Shown here: one piece after another, positions 20,871 to 33,400 of the stretch
Numbering within the stretch: the first letter of the stretch is position 1
How the letters are laid out: the number at the start of each line of letters is the position of its first letter
DNA from: Azolla caroliniana
Taxonomy: Eukaryota; Polypodiophyta
Direction of reading: 5' to 3'
DNA length: 64,000 nucleotides
Assembly: GCA_043228905.1 (NCBI GenBank)
Contig: JBHGNT010000017.1
Location: 14,508,001-14,572,000 of the forward strand
Translations under genes and position numbers: made by a program
The notes under the pieces: generated by a model
What the model was told of the DNA's origin: nothing
Database searches by the model: none
What the model saw: the letters and a program-made list of their open reading frames with translations, nothing else

Positions 20871-22297
20871 GTCCACAAAGTGGGAAAGCACCTCTTCTTC
20901 AACACCGTACTCCCGGTATGAGTCTTCATATTCAGGGGCGTCCCTCCCAACCTGGGTTTGGTTATCAGTGGCGTATTCTAGTTTGGCAAGGCGAGCACCG
21001 ATATGCGGTAGTGGGGGTTGTTGGGGAAGTATTGCTGGTAGTTGTGGGCGGCTAAGCGGTGGGGGTGAGCGTGGGTGCTTGACCATTGGTGTTTGGTTAT
21101 ACCTTCCGTTTGGCGATTGCCAGTAGTTCTCTTGAAAATGCATCACGAAGGCTTTGCACCACTTACAGTATTGCGGCGACCATTGGTGGAGGAGGGGGCA
21201 CTCATGCCCCATGTGATGGCCATAGCACACCATACACCTTACATTTTCTCTTTGGGCATATGCTTGGGGTCTTTCTTTACAGGGTGGTCTCGGTGGCGTG
21301 GCTGGAGTGGGGTCTGAGGGCTTCTCATAGTTGTTCGTAGGCGCTTGAGTGGGCATCCGTAACCCGCTCATTGAATCTTTGAAAGTCATCACTACCGTGC
21401 AAGCTTCAATGAATGACCGACACATCCTGGAAATCAAGAAATTTTGGAGTGTCGGATCAAACAACCCATTGATGAAGTGACTCATCAATTTGTCATCCAA
21501 CATCTTGTCACTCGGGCTACAACGATGGTGAAGGCTTTTCGAGCGGCGTATGTAGTCCCTGACCGTCTCGTCCGCTCCATTTATTCCCTCGACGAGCGAA
21601 GTTTATGAGGAAATCTTCGATGACATACTCGAAGTCTGTGACGATGTCCTCATTCAAGGTCCTAAACCAAATTCTGGCTTGGTCATCGAGTGTAAGTCCG
21701 AATTCTGGCTTTGGTGGTCTCTGTGAGGGGCTCATAAGATCGACATATCTGCTTGAACCTCTCTACATGATCATAGGAATCACCGAAACCGAGAAAACGG
21801 GGTACTAGTTTAGAAATGGAAGCACTCTTCTCGATGTCGTTTGTGGGGTTTCTCGCATTGTCCGTGGGTGCTCGGTCTTTTTCCATCAATGCCACGAGGG
21901 TTTGAATGGATTGTAATGCTAGTGCGAGTTCGGTGTTCGGGGGTGCTGAGGTAGTGTGGTCGGGTGTAGGGGTCGTGTCCATATGTGGCGGTGTCGAGTG
22001 TCGTTGCGTGTGTGCTTCGTTTGGGCTGTCGCCCATTGTGCTCGAATGCGGTGCAGGGCTGGGTTCACAGCCTCGACAGTGCATATGTGACGATATTTCT
22101 AGGAGGTGAAGTTTTTGTTGCACTCGCGCGAACTTGTCTTTCCTTTCTGCCAAAGCGGCTTCAATATCTCGGGTGATGATTTCTGGTTGTCCCCCTTTCA
22201 CGAGTTGCATCGTCCATATATTGATTTCTTGTTCTATCACACGTAACTCCTGCGAGGCATCCTGTATGTGTCGCTCTACGCTGAGTGGGTTTGCCAT
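20871..22297 (-). pseudogene. Gypsy E gag
   Basis: Starts MANPLSVERHIQDASQELRV at 22297. A coiled-coil-like N-terminal part is followed by a Pro/Thr-rich linker and the Gag core (RFLGFGDSYDHVERFKQIC ... FGLTLDDQARIWF). The frame shifts near 21700 and 21510 and resumes as DDKLMSHFINGLFDPTLQNF. The zinc-knuckle region is CMVCYGHHMGHECPLL followed by CKWC. It then merges with the integrase linker through the deletion junction near 20870. Confidence 0.72.
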
Positions 22298-22524
22298 TGG
22301 GCTCTCCTATAGTGGGGGTGTGTTGAGAGGTGCTTTAGTTGCTGCACTTGATGGGAGGTTCATGTTTAGTAGTGTCCCCGGGGTTTAACCACCCTCTGTG
22401 GTATCGAGTCAGGTTAGATGAGTCAACACCGTGTGTTTGGTTGGTTTGTGTGGACTCCTCCTCGCGTGTGGGTCGGGTTTTGAACATCTTCGTCCATGAG
22501 GATCCGGCCATGTTCTCTTGTCAA

Positions 22525-22822
22525 GCTTTGCGGGTTCGTCAAAAGATGATCTTTCGTCAAACTTTGTGGGTTTGGCAAACTTTGATCTTTCGTCGAAAGA
22601 TGCTCCCCTTATCGAACTTTGATCTTTTGACGAAGGAGGATCTTTCATCGAAAGATGGTCTCTTGTCGAAAGATGTGGGTTTGGCAAACTTTGACCATTC
22701 GTCAAAGGATGTGGGTTCGTCGAACTTTGATCTTTCGTCGAAGGATGTGGGTTCGTCGAAAGATGATCTTTCGTCGAACTTTGTGGGTTTGGCAAACTTT
22801 GATCATTCATCGAACTTTGAGC
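22525..22822 (-). repeat. 36-bp tandem repeat in the gypsy E leader, about eight units
   Basis: Units of 36 bp are built on TTCGTCGAA and GGGTTTGGCAAACTTTGATC. Because 36 is a multiple of three, the array is open in both strands. On the element strand it lies in an ORF (22930-22409) coding 12-residue units such as TNPHPSTKDQSS. It lies between the primer site and gag. Confidence 0.8.
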
Positions 22823-23140
22823 GGGAAATTTGAATTTTTTGACGTCAACAGTTGTTTCGTGTCCCGTAGGATGATCGTAATCAGCGAGAATCACGGTGAT
22901 CACTTTTTCCCTGCAACGGCTAAATCTCACAAATGCTTAGCGTTAACCAGACAAATAGTTTGCTAATGTCCGGGCGATTAAGGGGGAGAAAATTAAAACT
23001 TAAAAAAAACAGAAAATTAACTTAATGAAAAGGTGTAGTGAAAATTTTAATTAACATGGTTTCCTTTCGATTTCTTCCCTCATTAAGTGGGTTGCCTACG
23101 AGTGTTTGATCACTCCAAGTCAGCTTCAAGCGTCAGTCGT

Positions 23141-23163
23141 ATTCCCGGCAGCGACGCCAAGTA
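23141..23163 (-). other. Gypsy E primer-binding site
   Basis: On the minus strand TTGGCGTCGCTGCCGGG lies a few bases after an LTR end in CCTACACA. It resembles the TGGCGCCGTTGCCGGG type site of plant gypsy elements. Confidence 0.6.
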
Positions 23164-23164
23164 G

Positions 23165-23700
23165 ATGTGTAGGATCTATGTATAGATGGAGTTAACTCCT
23201 CGATGTCATTCACGGAGTTCGTACCGGCGTATACCCTTTTGATGGCGAATCGGGCGGAGATGGTTGTCGGACACCTCCGAGCCTCACACTCACTTAACGA
23301 TTTGTAGATGATTAAGCACGATATCTCTCTCACTCTCTCAAGCTCGCTCTGATAGACAATAGGGTAATGAAGGTAGACAATAAGAGTAATGAATATGTTT
23401 ATTAACCCTCTTTGCTAAGAGGTCTAGCACCAACAAGGAAGAAAGATTAGTGTTCTCTAACTAAACACCTCACTAATCTCTCTTAAGCTTAAAGGTTACA
23501 AGAAGGAAGAGAGGAAGCTCTAGCTCTTAATCAATAGGGAGATCTTTACAAATGGAAGAACCCTTACAAAGCCACCACCATGTGGTTTATATAGCATTTA
23601 CATTTAGCGTGTGGACCTTTCACACTTGGATGTCCCTTAGCCCTCTTTCCTCTTGCCATTCCCTCTTCATAGGTCCTTTAGCCATACTATGTCCTTGTTG
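23165..23700 (-). repeat. Gypsy E 5' LTR (outer border uncertain)
   Basis: On the minus strand a TATATAAA box lies at about 23586-23594 and an AATAAA polyadenylation signal at about 23398, in the right order for U3-R-U5, and the end CCTACACA precedes the primer site. The outer end, near 23690-23735, could not be fixed because copia H follows. Confidence 0.55.
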
Positions 23701-23739
23701 ATGCGCTCTTCTTCATTACCGGTCGTGGTGTGATCCAAG

Positions 23740-25185
23740 CGCTTAACAACAGACGCATGGAGTCAACTACAAAGAGACATTTGCCCCAGTGGCAAAGATG
23801 ACGGATGTGCAGACCGTGATCGCACTCGCAGTGACGAAAGGGTGGCACCTCCACCAAATGGACATCAAGAACGCCTTTCTTCAAGGTGAATTAGAAGAGG
23901 AGGTGTACATGGTATAACCACCCGGCTTCGAATCCAACATTCATCCGAAAGCCATATGCCAACTCAAGAAGCCTCTCTATGGCCTCAAGCAAGCACCGCA
24001 TGCTTGGCATTCGAAGATTATGCAATACCTTCATCAAATCGGCTTTCGAATGTCGAAATCCAACAACACCCTCTACATATGAAACGAGTCTAGAAGCTCA
24101 ATTGTCATCATCCTATGCATGGATGATCTGGTTATTGGAGGAAAAAGTTTAGTCGACATCAACAAGGTGAAATCCCTCCACTCCAACAAATTTGAGATGA
24201 CGGATATGAAGGAACTTCATTACTTCCTAGGCATCGAAGTAATTCAGATTCTGAACGGGATTATGATCTCTCAACGACACTACATTCTTAACTTATTATA
24301 CAAGTTCAGGATGACAGAGTGCAAATCTGTGGCAACCCCTCTCGATTGAAACCTCAAACTAGATGCCGACTCCGACACAGACGAGTGTGAGCCGACTCAA
24401 TATTGACAACTGATCAGGAGCCTCATCTATCTCTCGACCTCAACTATGCGATCGGCCTCCTTAGCCAATTCATGCAAACTCCACGAGATATCCATTTTGA
24501 TTTCGCTAAGCGAGTATTACAATACGTGAGTGGCACAATGGATTACGACACCCTCTACGCATCGGCCACACCAATTCGACTTGAAGGGTACACAGATGCC
24601 GATTGCGCCGGCTATAGAGCTGATTGACGATCGACCTCTGGATTGATCTTCTCGCTCGGTAGTGGAGCAATATCTTGGAGTAGTAAGAAGCAACCTACCA
24701 TCGCACTTTCGAGCACGGAGGCTGAATACAGGGGCTCGGCCGTAGCTGCATGTGAAGCCGTATGACTCAAGAGGATTTTGACGGATCTGGGCGTTCCCAT
24801 CAAGGATTCAACTCCCATTTACTGCGACAACATGAGTAGTATATATCTTGCTCGGAAACCGGTGTTCCACGCACGCATAAAGCATATCGAAGTGCACTAC
24901 CACTTCATTCGAGAGCATGTTTAGGCCGGAGATGTCGATCTTCTACACATCAACACGAATCTTCAGATAGCCGACATCTTCACCAAGGCCCTAGGAGTCG
25001 AGAAGCTTCGACAATTCACGTCATACCTCGGATTGACGATCCCTGAATTGCCAAGCTTGAGGGGGAGTACAAGCGAGAACCGGATACCGTCGGAACTGGG
25101 TATGAGCCGAAGTGGACACCGGAGATCGTCTGAACCGGATACTAGCCGAAGCGAACATCAATCGAAAGGAACCGACCTGAGTTGA
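23740..25185 (+). pseudogene. Copia H RT-RNase H, decayed
   Basis: Enters the RT at [15 protein letters not shown]. Recognisable blocks are [34 protein letters not shown], the active site CMDDLV (Tyr-Val replaced), [30 protein letters not shown] and YCDNMSSIYL. Stops interrupt it at many places. The frame again runs through LPSLRGSTS, encoded by TTGAGGGGGAG at about 25058, and on for about 45 codons to the polypurine tract. Everything upstream of the RT is missing. Confidence 0.85.
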
Positions 25186-25198
25186 GCTTGAGGGGGCA

Positions 25199-25652
25199 TT
25201 TTGAGAATCAAGCTCAACATAGTGCAACGTGTGAACACACCTTTTGAGAATCTATGATTACTCAAAGGTCAAGAGTCACACCACTACTCTCTACACGTTA
25301 ACTATGTGTCATAGAATATGATTCTATGACACATAACTAATGAGTTACATACTCCCCATGACTATGAGTCTTCACATTCCCCAAGAGAGAGAGTGGTTGT
25401 TGTAGTTAGTTAATGAAGAGAGAGGGTGACTATATATAAAGCACTCTCCTCACACTTCATACTAAGTTGGTTGTGACTCCTTGTAATGCTACATTTTTGT
25501 ATCCCTTACTTTACTTGTGAATATACACCTTCTTCTTGAGTATTCATTTCTCTATCTATCTTGTGTTCTCTATTCTCTCCTCTAATTCCTCTCACACATA
25601 CACATAACACACATCTCTTTCGCTACACAAGAATCATACCCGATTCTTTACA
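25199..25652 (+). repeat. Copia H 3' LTR, about 454 bp
   Basis: Follows GAGCTTGAGGGGGCA and starts TTTTGAGAATCAAGCTCAAC, the same terminal inverted pattern as the B LTRs. It contains TATATATAAAGC and the block TTGTAATGCTAC, and ends GATTCTTTACA. The last 170 bases recur at 27325-27496. Confidence 0.72.
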
Positions 25653-27324
25653 ATGTACCTATCATTAAACTTGAGATTCTCACGACTTTCATTCGCACCA
25701 TCACAACAAACAGGCTACCACCAATGCTTGTTTCGAATTTTCATTGATACAACCATAGTGAGGATTGACACGTGCACTCCTAGCTTGTGTGAAGCTTATT
25801 GAAAACATTCCACATCATGCGGAATATGTAGCTCATTGGTTCTACAAAACAATTCTCTTAGGGATATGACATCATGGTTTTCTAACGTAAGACTAGGTAA
25901 CAGATTGTCAAAGCCTCAATTACTTGGTTAGTGAAGTACAAACCCTAACCACTCATGAGCTTAATAGGACACCCACAATCACATGAAATGTTTTCATAGG
26001 TAAATGGAGCCATGGACACGAACATGTTATTTCAAAGCGTAGTGGCCTCCACCCACTTAGTATAGTAGTCTGTTCCCAAGATGATATAACAATTCCCCTA
26101 GGTTTTCCAAGAAAATAGCTTTGATCTTATATGCTCAAAATGCCACTCAAATGAGTAATTATTGTGTTACACAAATTGATTAATCACCTTTGTAAGTGAT
26201 ATGGGTCTTTATTAAAGTAAGAACAAAATCCTTCCAAATGTTGCATAATCAATGACAAATTGATCGATTAATGCCTTTTTTTCCCATTGAATATCATTTG
26301 TGAGGAGGCCATAGTATTCACTTGATGTTCCATGATAAAAACGTCAAAATCTTCTAACAAAGGGACCGTTTTAAAGAAATGACACAAACCATATTATGTG
26401 AGTGTCAAGCTTTTTAACATCATTTTGACTAAACCAACTCAAGTAGTGGATATTGGGATGCATTTGAATCACTAAACACACACTTGTTTCAAGAACCATT
26501 GAATTGAGACGTTCTACTCTCAAATGCACTAGGATATTCATATTTGATTCTTTGGGGGAGAGTTTTGTACTTTTGACACTTGTTGTCACTAAGTTAATTG
26601 AGGGGCTTCCAATTGTTGGACATGTTTAGCTAGCTCATCGTTTTGTTTTGCCTTCTTTGCATTGACGTTTCCTAGGTTTCCTTCTCTTACTCTAGTTCCA
26701 CAAACTTGTTTGTGATGCAACCAAGCTTTGGCAAGTTGATGCACATGTATTCTTTCTTATTAATGAATTCTACATCTACAAGAACAACTTGGTAAGGATC
26801 TTGAAACTAGAAGACGTGAATTCTAGTTGGAACTCTCAATCCCCGAAGCATAAAACAATACTAGATTAAGAATAAGGAAAATAAAGTGTATTATAATTAG
26901 AAGGGCTACAAAGTTATGTCGAAGACAAATTTGAATGGGAGTGTTTTGATCATTGATGACCATGAAGTTTTTCTTATATTGTGTAATGATGTAATTGTAA
27001 CAAGGTACACATGGAGGAGGTCATTGGTTCAAGTTCCCTAAATCCTACCACATATTGTATGCTCATGACACCACCACCAATGGTGTGCTCAACCAACAAC
27101 ACCTTTCCTTTCATGCCTTGCAGAAATTGTTTAAGGACCTCCCAAATGTCGTCTTGCTTGGGGTTTAGGGTTTATTTCTAGAGTTTTGCAAACAATATAG
27201 GTCTCTATAGTTCTCAATTTGCTAAGGACCGGATTTGCAAAAATGGCATTGAGAGTAGTGTATATGCCTCAAATTTTGGCAACACATAGATCAAGAGTGA
27301 TGGTGGAATGATAGGGACACTACA
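25653..27324. other. AT-rich spacer; traces of a gypsy integrase
   Basis: No intact ORF. At 25930-26170 the minus strand resembles an old gypsy integrase: the stretch around GTGGCCTCCACCCACTTAG matches the position of TKWVEA in G1. Elsewhere only AT-rich sequence is seen. Confidence 0.4.
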
Positions 27325-27496
27325 TTGTAATGCTACCTTTTGTATCTCATATTCTCCTTGTGAATATACACTTTCTTCTTGAGTATTCTATCTAATCTAT
27401 ACTGTGTTTTCTCTTCTCTTCTCTCTTTCCTCTCACACATATACATAACACACATCATCTCTTCCGCTGCACAAGAATCATATCTGATTCTTTACA
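27325..27496 (+). repeat. Partial H-type LTR (3' part)
   Basis: Matches the last 170 bases of the LTR at 25199-25652, from TTGTAATGCTAC to GATTCTTTACA, with scattered substitutions. No primer site follows. Confidence 0.75.
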
Positions 27497-28781
27497 ATTA
27501 ATAACCTACATCTTCTTAGTTACAACCCCGAGACCGATAAAACTTTAATCTCTCATGAGGATTGTAATAAAGCAATACGCCAAGAAATATAACAAATTTA
27601 CACTCAACATAAATTGTTCAACCCACTAGAGCCACTCCCATCTAACATGTTGTGCTATTAGGAACACTTCATGCACTTCACCAAGTTAGATTTTATTATA
27701 TGACCAAAATATCTAGATATGTTCTTACCAAATGCACTAAGGGTTGGCATTGGACAACTTAGAGTATTATCTCACCAACTTGAGGTTGAGAATGGTTGTG
27801 CTAATGGAGTCCTTAGAGAGGAAAGGTTAGGTAAATTATGTCACATAGAGGTAGAGGACAAGTATCACTTTACATGCAAGTGTCCAACTTACATCAAGAT
27901 AAGGGCTGATATATCTTAGAGCTAAAACAACATACTAGAGAGAATACGCCACAAAATGCTAACCATAACCTTTCTAATATTCACCAATATGTAATCAATG
28001 AATTTTTTCAGGGATAGGAGGGATGATGAGAGTGGACACTCTTGCACCACTCGACCTCTCCATCATTGAAGCAGAAAGTCAAAGAACAACCAAATGCCCT
28101 CGGATGTCGGGCCTCAAAGTCGCTCGTTGTGTAGAAGCAATTGCGAAGATAAGGGAATGTGAATTACATCACCTACCTACAAGCTATAGTTGGGTACCTT
28201 TTACATCAAGACCACATGCCACATCCACATCAAAACCCTTTGACCTCAAGCTTTTTTTTGAGAGACTTGGATAGAAATGAAACTAGGCCTAGCACATAGC
28301 CCTTTCCTTTATTGTAGATGTTACACCATAACACCTTTGTACAATACTAGAACTCTTTTATCTATGTTTATTTTATTTTTATTTTGGATGATTGGCTACA
28401 CATCCAATTTTGTTGTAACCAATTGTTTCATTGGCCAAGCTTGGTCTTGGAAGACGTTAATATTTCTTTCTTTCTTTCTTTCTTTTCTATCTCTATATCT
28501 CTGTCTATATAAGTTTAAAAGTATATAAATGACTTAATTGGTTCCTAGATTAGAGAGAGAAGAGTGTTTCCCAATGTGCACTAGATTGTGACCTAGAAGT
28601 TGCTCGTAATTGCACACTCACTTCATATGAGATTGTGAAATGGAAGTTGCATGTTAGTCACCCTCCATGATCCTTGGCTGATATATGAATGAGGTGTTGC
28701 TTTCTAGACTAGCCTATGGCATGGGCATACCTCAACTTCTACCCGTACTATTTTTTGACAACTAGAGTATCATTGCGTCCG
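27497..28781. other. AT-rich spacer; one weak LINE-like ORF
   Basis: The only item of note is a 66-codon frame at 27719-27919, with KLCHIEVEDKYHFTCKCPTY. This has the Cys/His pattern seen after the RT of LINE elements. It is too short to name. A TTTC microsatellite lies at 28465-28485. Confidence 0.3.
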
Positions 28782-28955
28782 CTAAAAAACAAATGTATTA
28801 TGCGAACACGCAGTGGTGTGCAATACCATATCATTAGGGAATGCATAGTTGGTTGCATTAGTCTTGAGAAGGTGGTTTGTCATGAAAATGCCGCAAATGC
28901 ATTGACCAAAGGTCTATCATATGAAGTTTGTGTGCACCTATGGTCACATCCATAA
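28782..28955 (+). pseudogene. Copia RNase H C-terminal fragment
   Basis: The frame reads YHIIRECIVGCISLEKVVCHENAANALTKGLS over several lines of sequence, matching the end of copia RNase H (HFIRE...NAADxLTKxL). It is isolated, with no LTR recognised. Confidence 0.5.
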
Positions 28956-30423
28956 ATTTAATGTGGTCAAAGATTACAAGCAAGTGTAGATGATAAGTAC
29001 CTTAGGTAAGCTTTAATGTGGATTCATGATGGACAAGTGAGCAAATGGTTTCATACTCTCCCCAAGAATGCAATTACATCATTAGGACATTAGGTTTAAT
29101 ATACAAGTGCAAGCTCAAGGAGAAGACAAATAAGTCCTTAGGTTTAATGTCCAAGTCTAAGCTCATTCAAGACCTATACAATTAAACCTTGTACGATTTC
29201 CTCATACTTCAGAATAGTTAATTGGCATAAGCATGCCAAACATAGCTAACAGGACAACTTAACCAACCTTCACACCCCTAACCTAGCACCAACAATTTGA
29301 AAGACAAGCTCACTTTAGCACATACTCCAAGAGTATAGGAATGGATGGACATTTAAAAGGCATACACACTATGCCATTCCTAAGAATATCATATGGGAAA
29401 ATTCCAAGAACACATTGCAACAGGTTTTGAAAGGTTTACAGAAGATAAACCACATCAAACATATATCCAGACCAGTGATAATAAAGATATAGATGTGACA
29501 AGCAACATCCCGACTATAATCCACCCATAAGAAAAGCTTCAGTTAGGATGAAAAAGCATGATAGAACATGGATACTAAACTGACCTCAACAACTTTGTGC
29601 TATTGATATTGAAAGCCTTGAAATAACTGTACAAAGTCAAGACGGATATCATAACGGTCAAGAACTGGCAAGCTTAACTTCCAAGAATCCACTGAGCAAT
29701 ACACTGCATCTGAAGTTCCACGAAACACAAAGTAACATACACCATACAAGTAAGAAATTTCAAACATATTTCAACTATAAGAAACCCACTATAAACACTT
29801 TACATTAGATCATCTGAATCAAATGAGGATAATAAGGTATAAAATTTTCCTGTACATAAGAAGCCTAGTTACGCAGCAGCCTAGGCTGAGACTCATGTCC
29901 AGATTCTGAATTAGGACCAACCAAACAAATTCCAAGGCAAGGTTGGAACGAACATTTAAAATATTTAATGAAGTTCTGAAATAGCCAAGGCCAAACTTGG
30001 CAGTTGGAAAATGCGGCAAACCTGAACAAGCCTCTAGATTTACCAGCACTCTGCATTGCGTGCAAAGGAAACAATACAGAGCATGCAGTGGACGTATGGT
30101 CCTTTCAGCCCCTTGTTAATGTAAAAAGCCCCGAGCCATGAAGCCAAAGCTAACTCAGGCCCTCAGATTTTCCGACTATACCGAGCAGAATTATGCAATC
30201 ATTATGCTCAAGATTGAACACTTTTCACATCAACAAGGAACATGAACATGGGCCATGCATATAACTGCAGCCACCACTGCACTCAAGGTTGGATGTGACA
30301 TCTATCCAGACTTCAGCATCAAGTGAAACCACTAAAATAGAGTGCAACCATCACTGCACCAAGGTTAGACCCTCAACATGGTGTAACCATGAAGCAAATA
30401 CATGTTAAAAACCAAAAAGGGTG
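28956..30423. other. Spacer and probable UPF1 3' UTR
   Basis: The part next to the UPF1 stop (down to about 29800) has more balanced composition and is probably 3' UTR on the minus strand. No canonical AATAAA was found, so the transcript end is not set. No other gene is seen. Confidence 0.4.
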
Positions 30424-33400
30424 TCAGCCATTATATTGCATGCGCTGGTGTTGGGTTTGCTGCTGCCGAGGCTGCTGGTTAAATGGCTGAGTATATTGTG
30501 TGAATGGCTGGGAGTATATATGGTTCATCATTCCCTACAAGAAAGAGCAAATCATTCATTTATAAGTGTTCCATCTATTTCGCCGCTTAGCAAATTACTT
30601 CAAATTCTACCATACCTGCGATGGAAGATGGCCAAAACGAGCTTGGCTAGCCGGATCATCTTGCATCCGATCATTATATCCAATTTGCGTAAATAATCCT
30701 TGTGATCCATGAGACATATAGTCCTGTAAACTTAAATATTAAGCATGTGACTGAAGCAAAGCATCACTCTCATAGTAATTGGCAGCTAAAATCAACTGCT
30801 AACCTGGGATGCAAAATCATTGCCTGGGGTTGCATGTGAATATCCACTTTGCGAATTCGAGTTCAGAAAATCACCAGCAAATGAGTTTTGAGTTGCTTGG
30901 GTCACATAGTCAACTCCATACCCAGTTTGTGCAGCCTATCAACAACAATAAAAATACAAAGACATTGGAGAAACTAAGAAGCAGCACAATGCATAAATGT
31001 CCACCAAAAATACCTGTGTTGAAAATTCTGCAGCGGTATATGCCACATGAGAACCCTGGCTCTTGAAGTCATCACCTAGAAAATCCTGTTACATGACAAA
31101 AACGCTTCGAGATTGATTGCATGACAAAAGACCAACAAGCGCCATGTACACACTCACAAAAAAGCACTATATAAATAAAAATGAGAATTGCTTTATGAAA
31201 GTTGAACAGAAACTGCACCTGTGACATCCCACCTAACGAAAACCCGTCTCGAAGATTTTGGCTCAAACCTTGAGAGGGCATCTGTATCAACAGTAAAGGA
31301 GGCAGCTAGTTCACGCACCCAGAAAATTGAAAGTAACAATGAAGTATTTTAAATGACAACATGTCAGCCATACCTGTGTCATCAATCCAGTTTGAGATAG
31401 AGGCCCACCAACTGACGCCTGGCTACTGGGATTGTCGATACCCCCAAAGTTGAATCCAGAACCAAGGCTTCCCAGCTGCTGTCCCAATTGATGATGAGGA
31501 AGATGCCCTCCTATTGGACCACCAGTACTGCCACGCCCCATTCCAAAACCTCTATTCCCTGCTTGTGGGCCTTGAGGTGCCCCACCAATCGGTCCATGAA
31601 CAGCACCTCGTGAGGGGATTGCATATGGTTGGGTAAGAGGAGCAGCGAATGCAGGAAGAGGAATCCGGGGCATTGGATAAGGAGAACCTGTGGGCTTGTG
31701 GTTACCATTTGGGAGCGGCCCCCCATATGACATGTATGAACTTCCTGTCACATATACAAAAGTTCCTCTTCATTGTAAATAAAAGTCAATGCATATGCAT
31801 GCCTCAATAAGTGATATGAAATAACCAACATAAATCACCTCGTCCATCAACTTTACCACGGCCGTTTCCTCGCCTATCAACAAGCCCAGGAGAACCACTA
31901 GCAGTTGGTACAGGTACAAAACCATCTCCAGGAACCAAAGATCCACCCGGATAGACTCTTCTGTCATTATATACCTGCAAAGGAAAAACGAATTATTTAA
32001 CAAGGCTTTCATCTGTATATGATAATAAAATCATGAGAAAAATATATATATACCTTCTTTGGTTTCTGGAACTGAACCATACTTTGCTTCAAATTATTGA
32101 GTGGACCTTCAACAAGGCATTCATGCTCCTTCATTGACCAAGAAAGCATGGTTAATAAATAAAAGATACAGAAATCTTACGAGCGTTTGGCAATTTGGAC
32201 CATCAATAGTGCATGAACAGAAGCAACAGATACCTTATAATGAGTCAACAAGCTGTTCCACAATGGCTGTTTACTTAGGACCTTCGGATTTCCCAGGATA
32301 ACTATACCATATCTTGCTCTTGTTAATGCAACATTCAAACGACGAGGGTCGTTAAGGAAACCAATTCCCTATATGCAGCACTGAATTGATTCAAAGATAT
32401 GATCAAATATGTAAAATAAAGAGATTTACAATACAAAATTCACTTGCCTGGTGTTCATTACTCCTCACACAAGAAAGAATTATGAAATCCTTCTCTCTAC
32501 CTTGGAAGGAATCAACGCTAGCAACCTAACGAAAGCAGACAGTTTTTTCATACAAGTTAATCAGCAATAACACCATTTCTCATTGAGTATGTATAAGATT
32601 CCATACCTCGATATCCTTATATAATTGCTGCCGCAATGAACCATTCCTTGCCATATGGTTTACAATATATGCCCGCTGACCCTCATAAGGAGTAATTACA
32701 CCAATCTGAACAAGGAGGTAAAGGTTATTAGATGAATGGAAGTTGAGAACATCACTGCAATAAAATTTACAGTTAGTTTTCTTTACCTGACTTGACACAA
32801 CTCCACTTTTCAGGAAAGTTGTCACAATCTTCTCTACATTTGCAGCTTCTGTTCTGTTAAGATATGAAGTGCCACTTGCACTGATTTCTTCTTGTCCCAT
32901 CTGCTCACCAAAAGTAAGACATTTAATTCAAAGTTCATGTCTGAAAACTCCAAATTTTTTATTTACCATATCTATATGATTCAATTAATGCCCGAAACGA
33001 TTAATTTGAAGTTTATGCAAGCAAACCTGAACATAAAAGAACATTGGACGATTTGGCACAGGCCAAGGAAAGTCAATTCCTACAGATAACCGTTCGTTCA
33101 TAGTAATGCCATTCTGTAGAGTACCCTCATAGAAATTATTTGAAGGAAACTCTGAAAGAGCTGGATGCATACGATATTGCACCTGCAAGCAAAGACAAAA
33201 TAAGATTCGAAACCTCTGCAATGACCATCATAAAGTATATAATGATATGGATTCATGGAAAAGGTTGTACCACTAGACGTATTGGCTTCACTCCAAGCAA
33301 AACAAGGCGTTCAAACAATGACTGTGCAAGGCCTGCCCGTGCTGCTTTTTTACACATTATCACGGGGCCAAGTTGACAGTGATCACCTACCAAGACCAAC

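Larger units (their letters stand above)
20215..23700 (-). mobile_element. Ty3/gypsy element E, pol mostly deleted, with 5' LTR
   Basis: Reading leftward: LTR (about 23700-23165), primer site, a leader with tandem repeats, gag, then directly the end of the RNase H/integrase linker and an integrase remnant. Protease, RT and RNase H are absent. The integrase is cut at 20215 by the B-like LTR. E therefore resembles a deletion derivative that depended on a helper. Confidence 0.75.

Noticed and set aside
22339-22833. Plus-strand ORF of 164 codons over the 36-bp repeat
   Set aside because: Mirror of the repeat frame on the element strand; the start lies in the antisense of E gag and leader.
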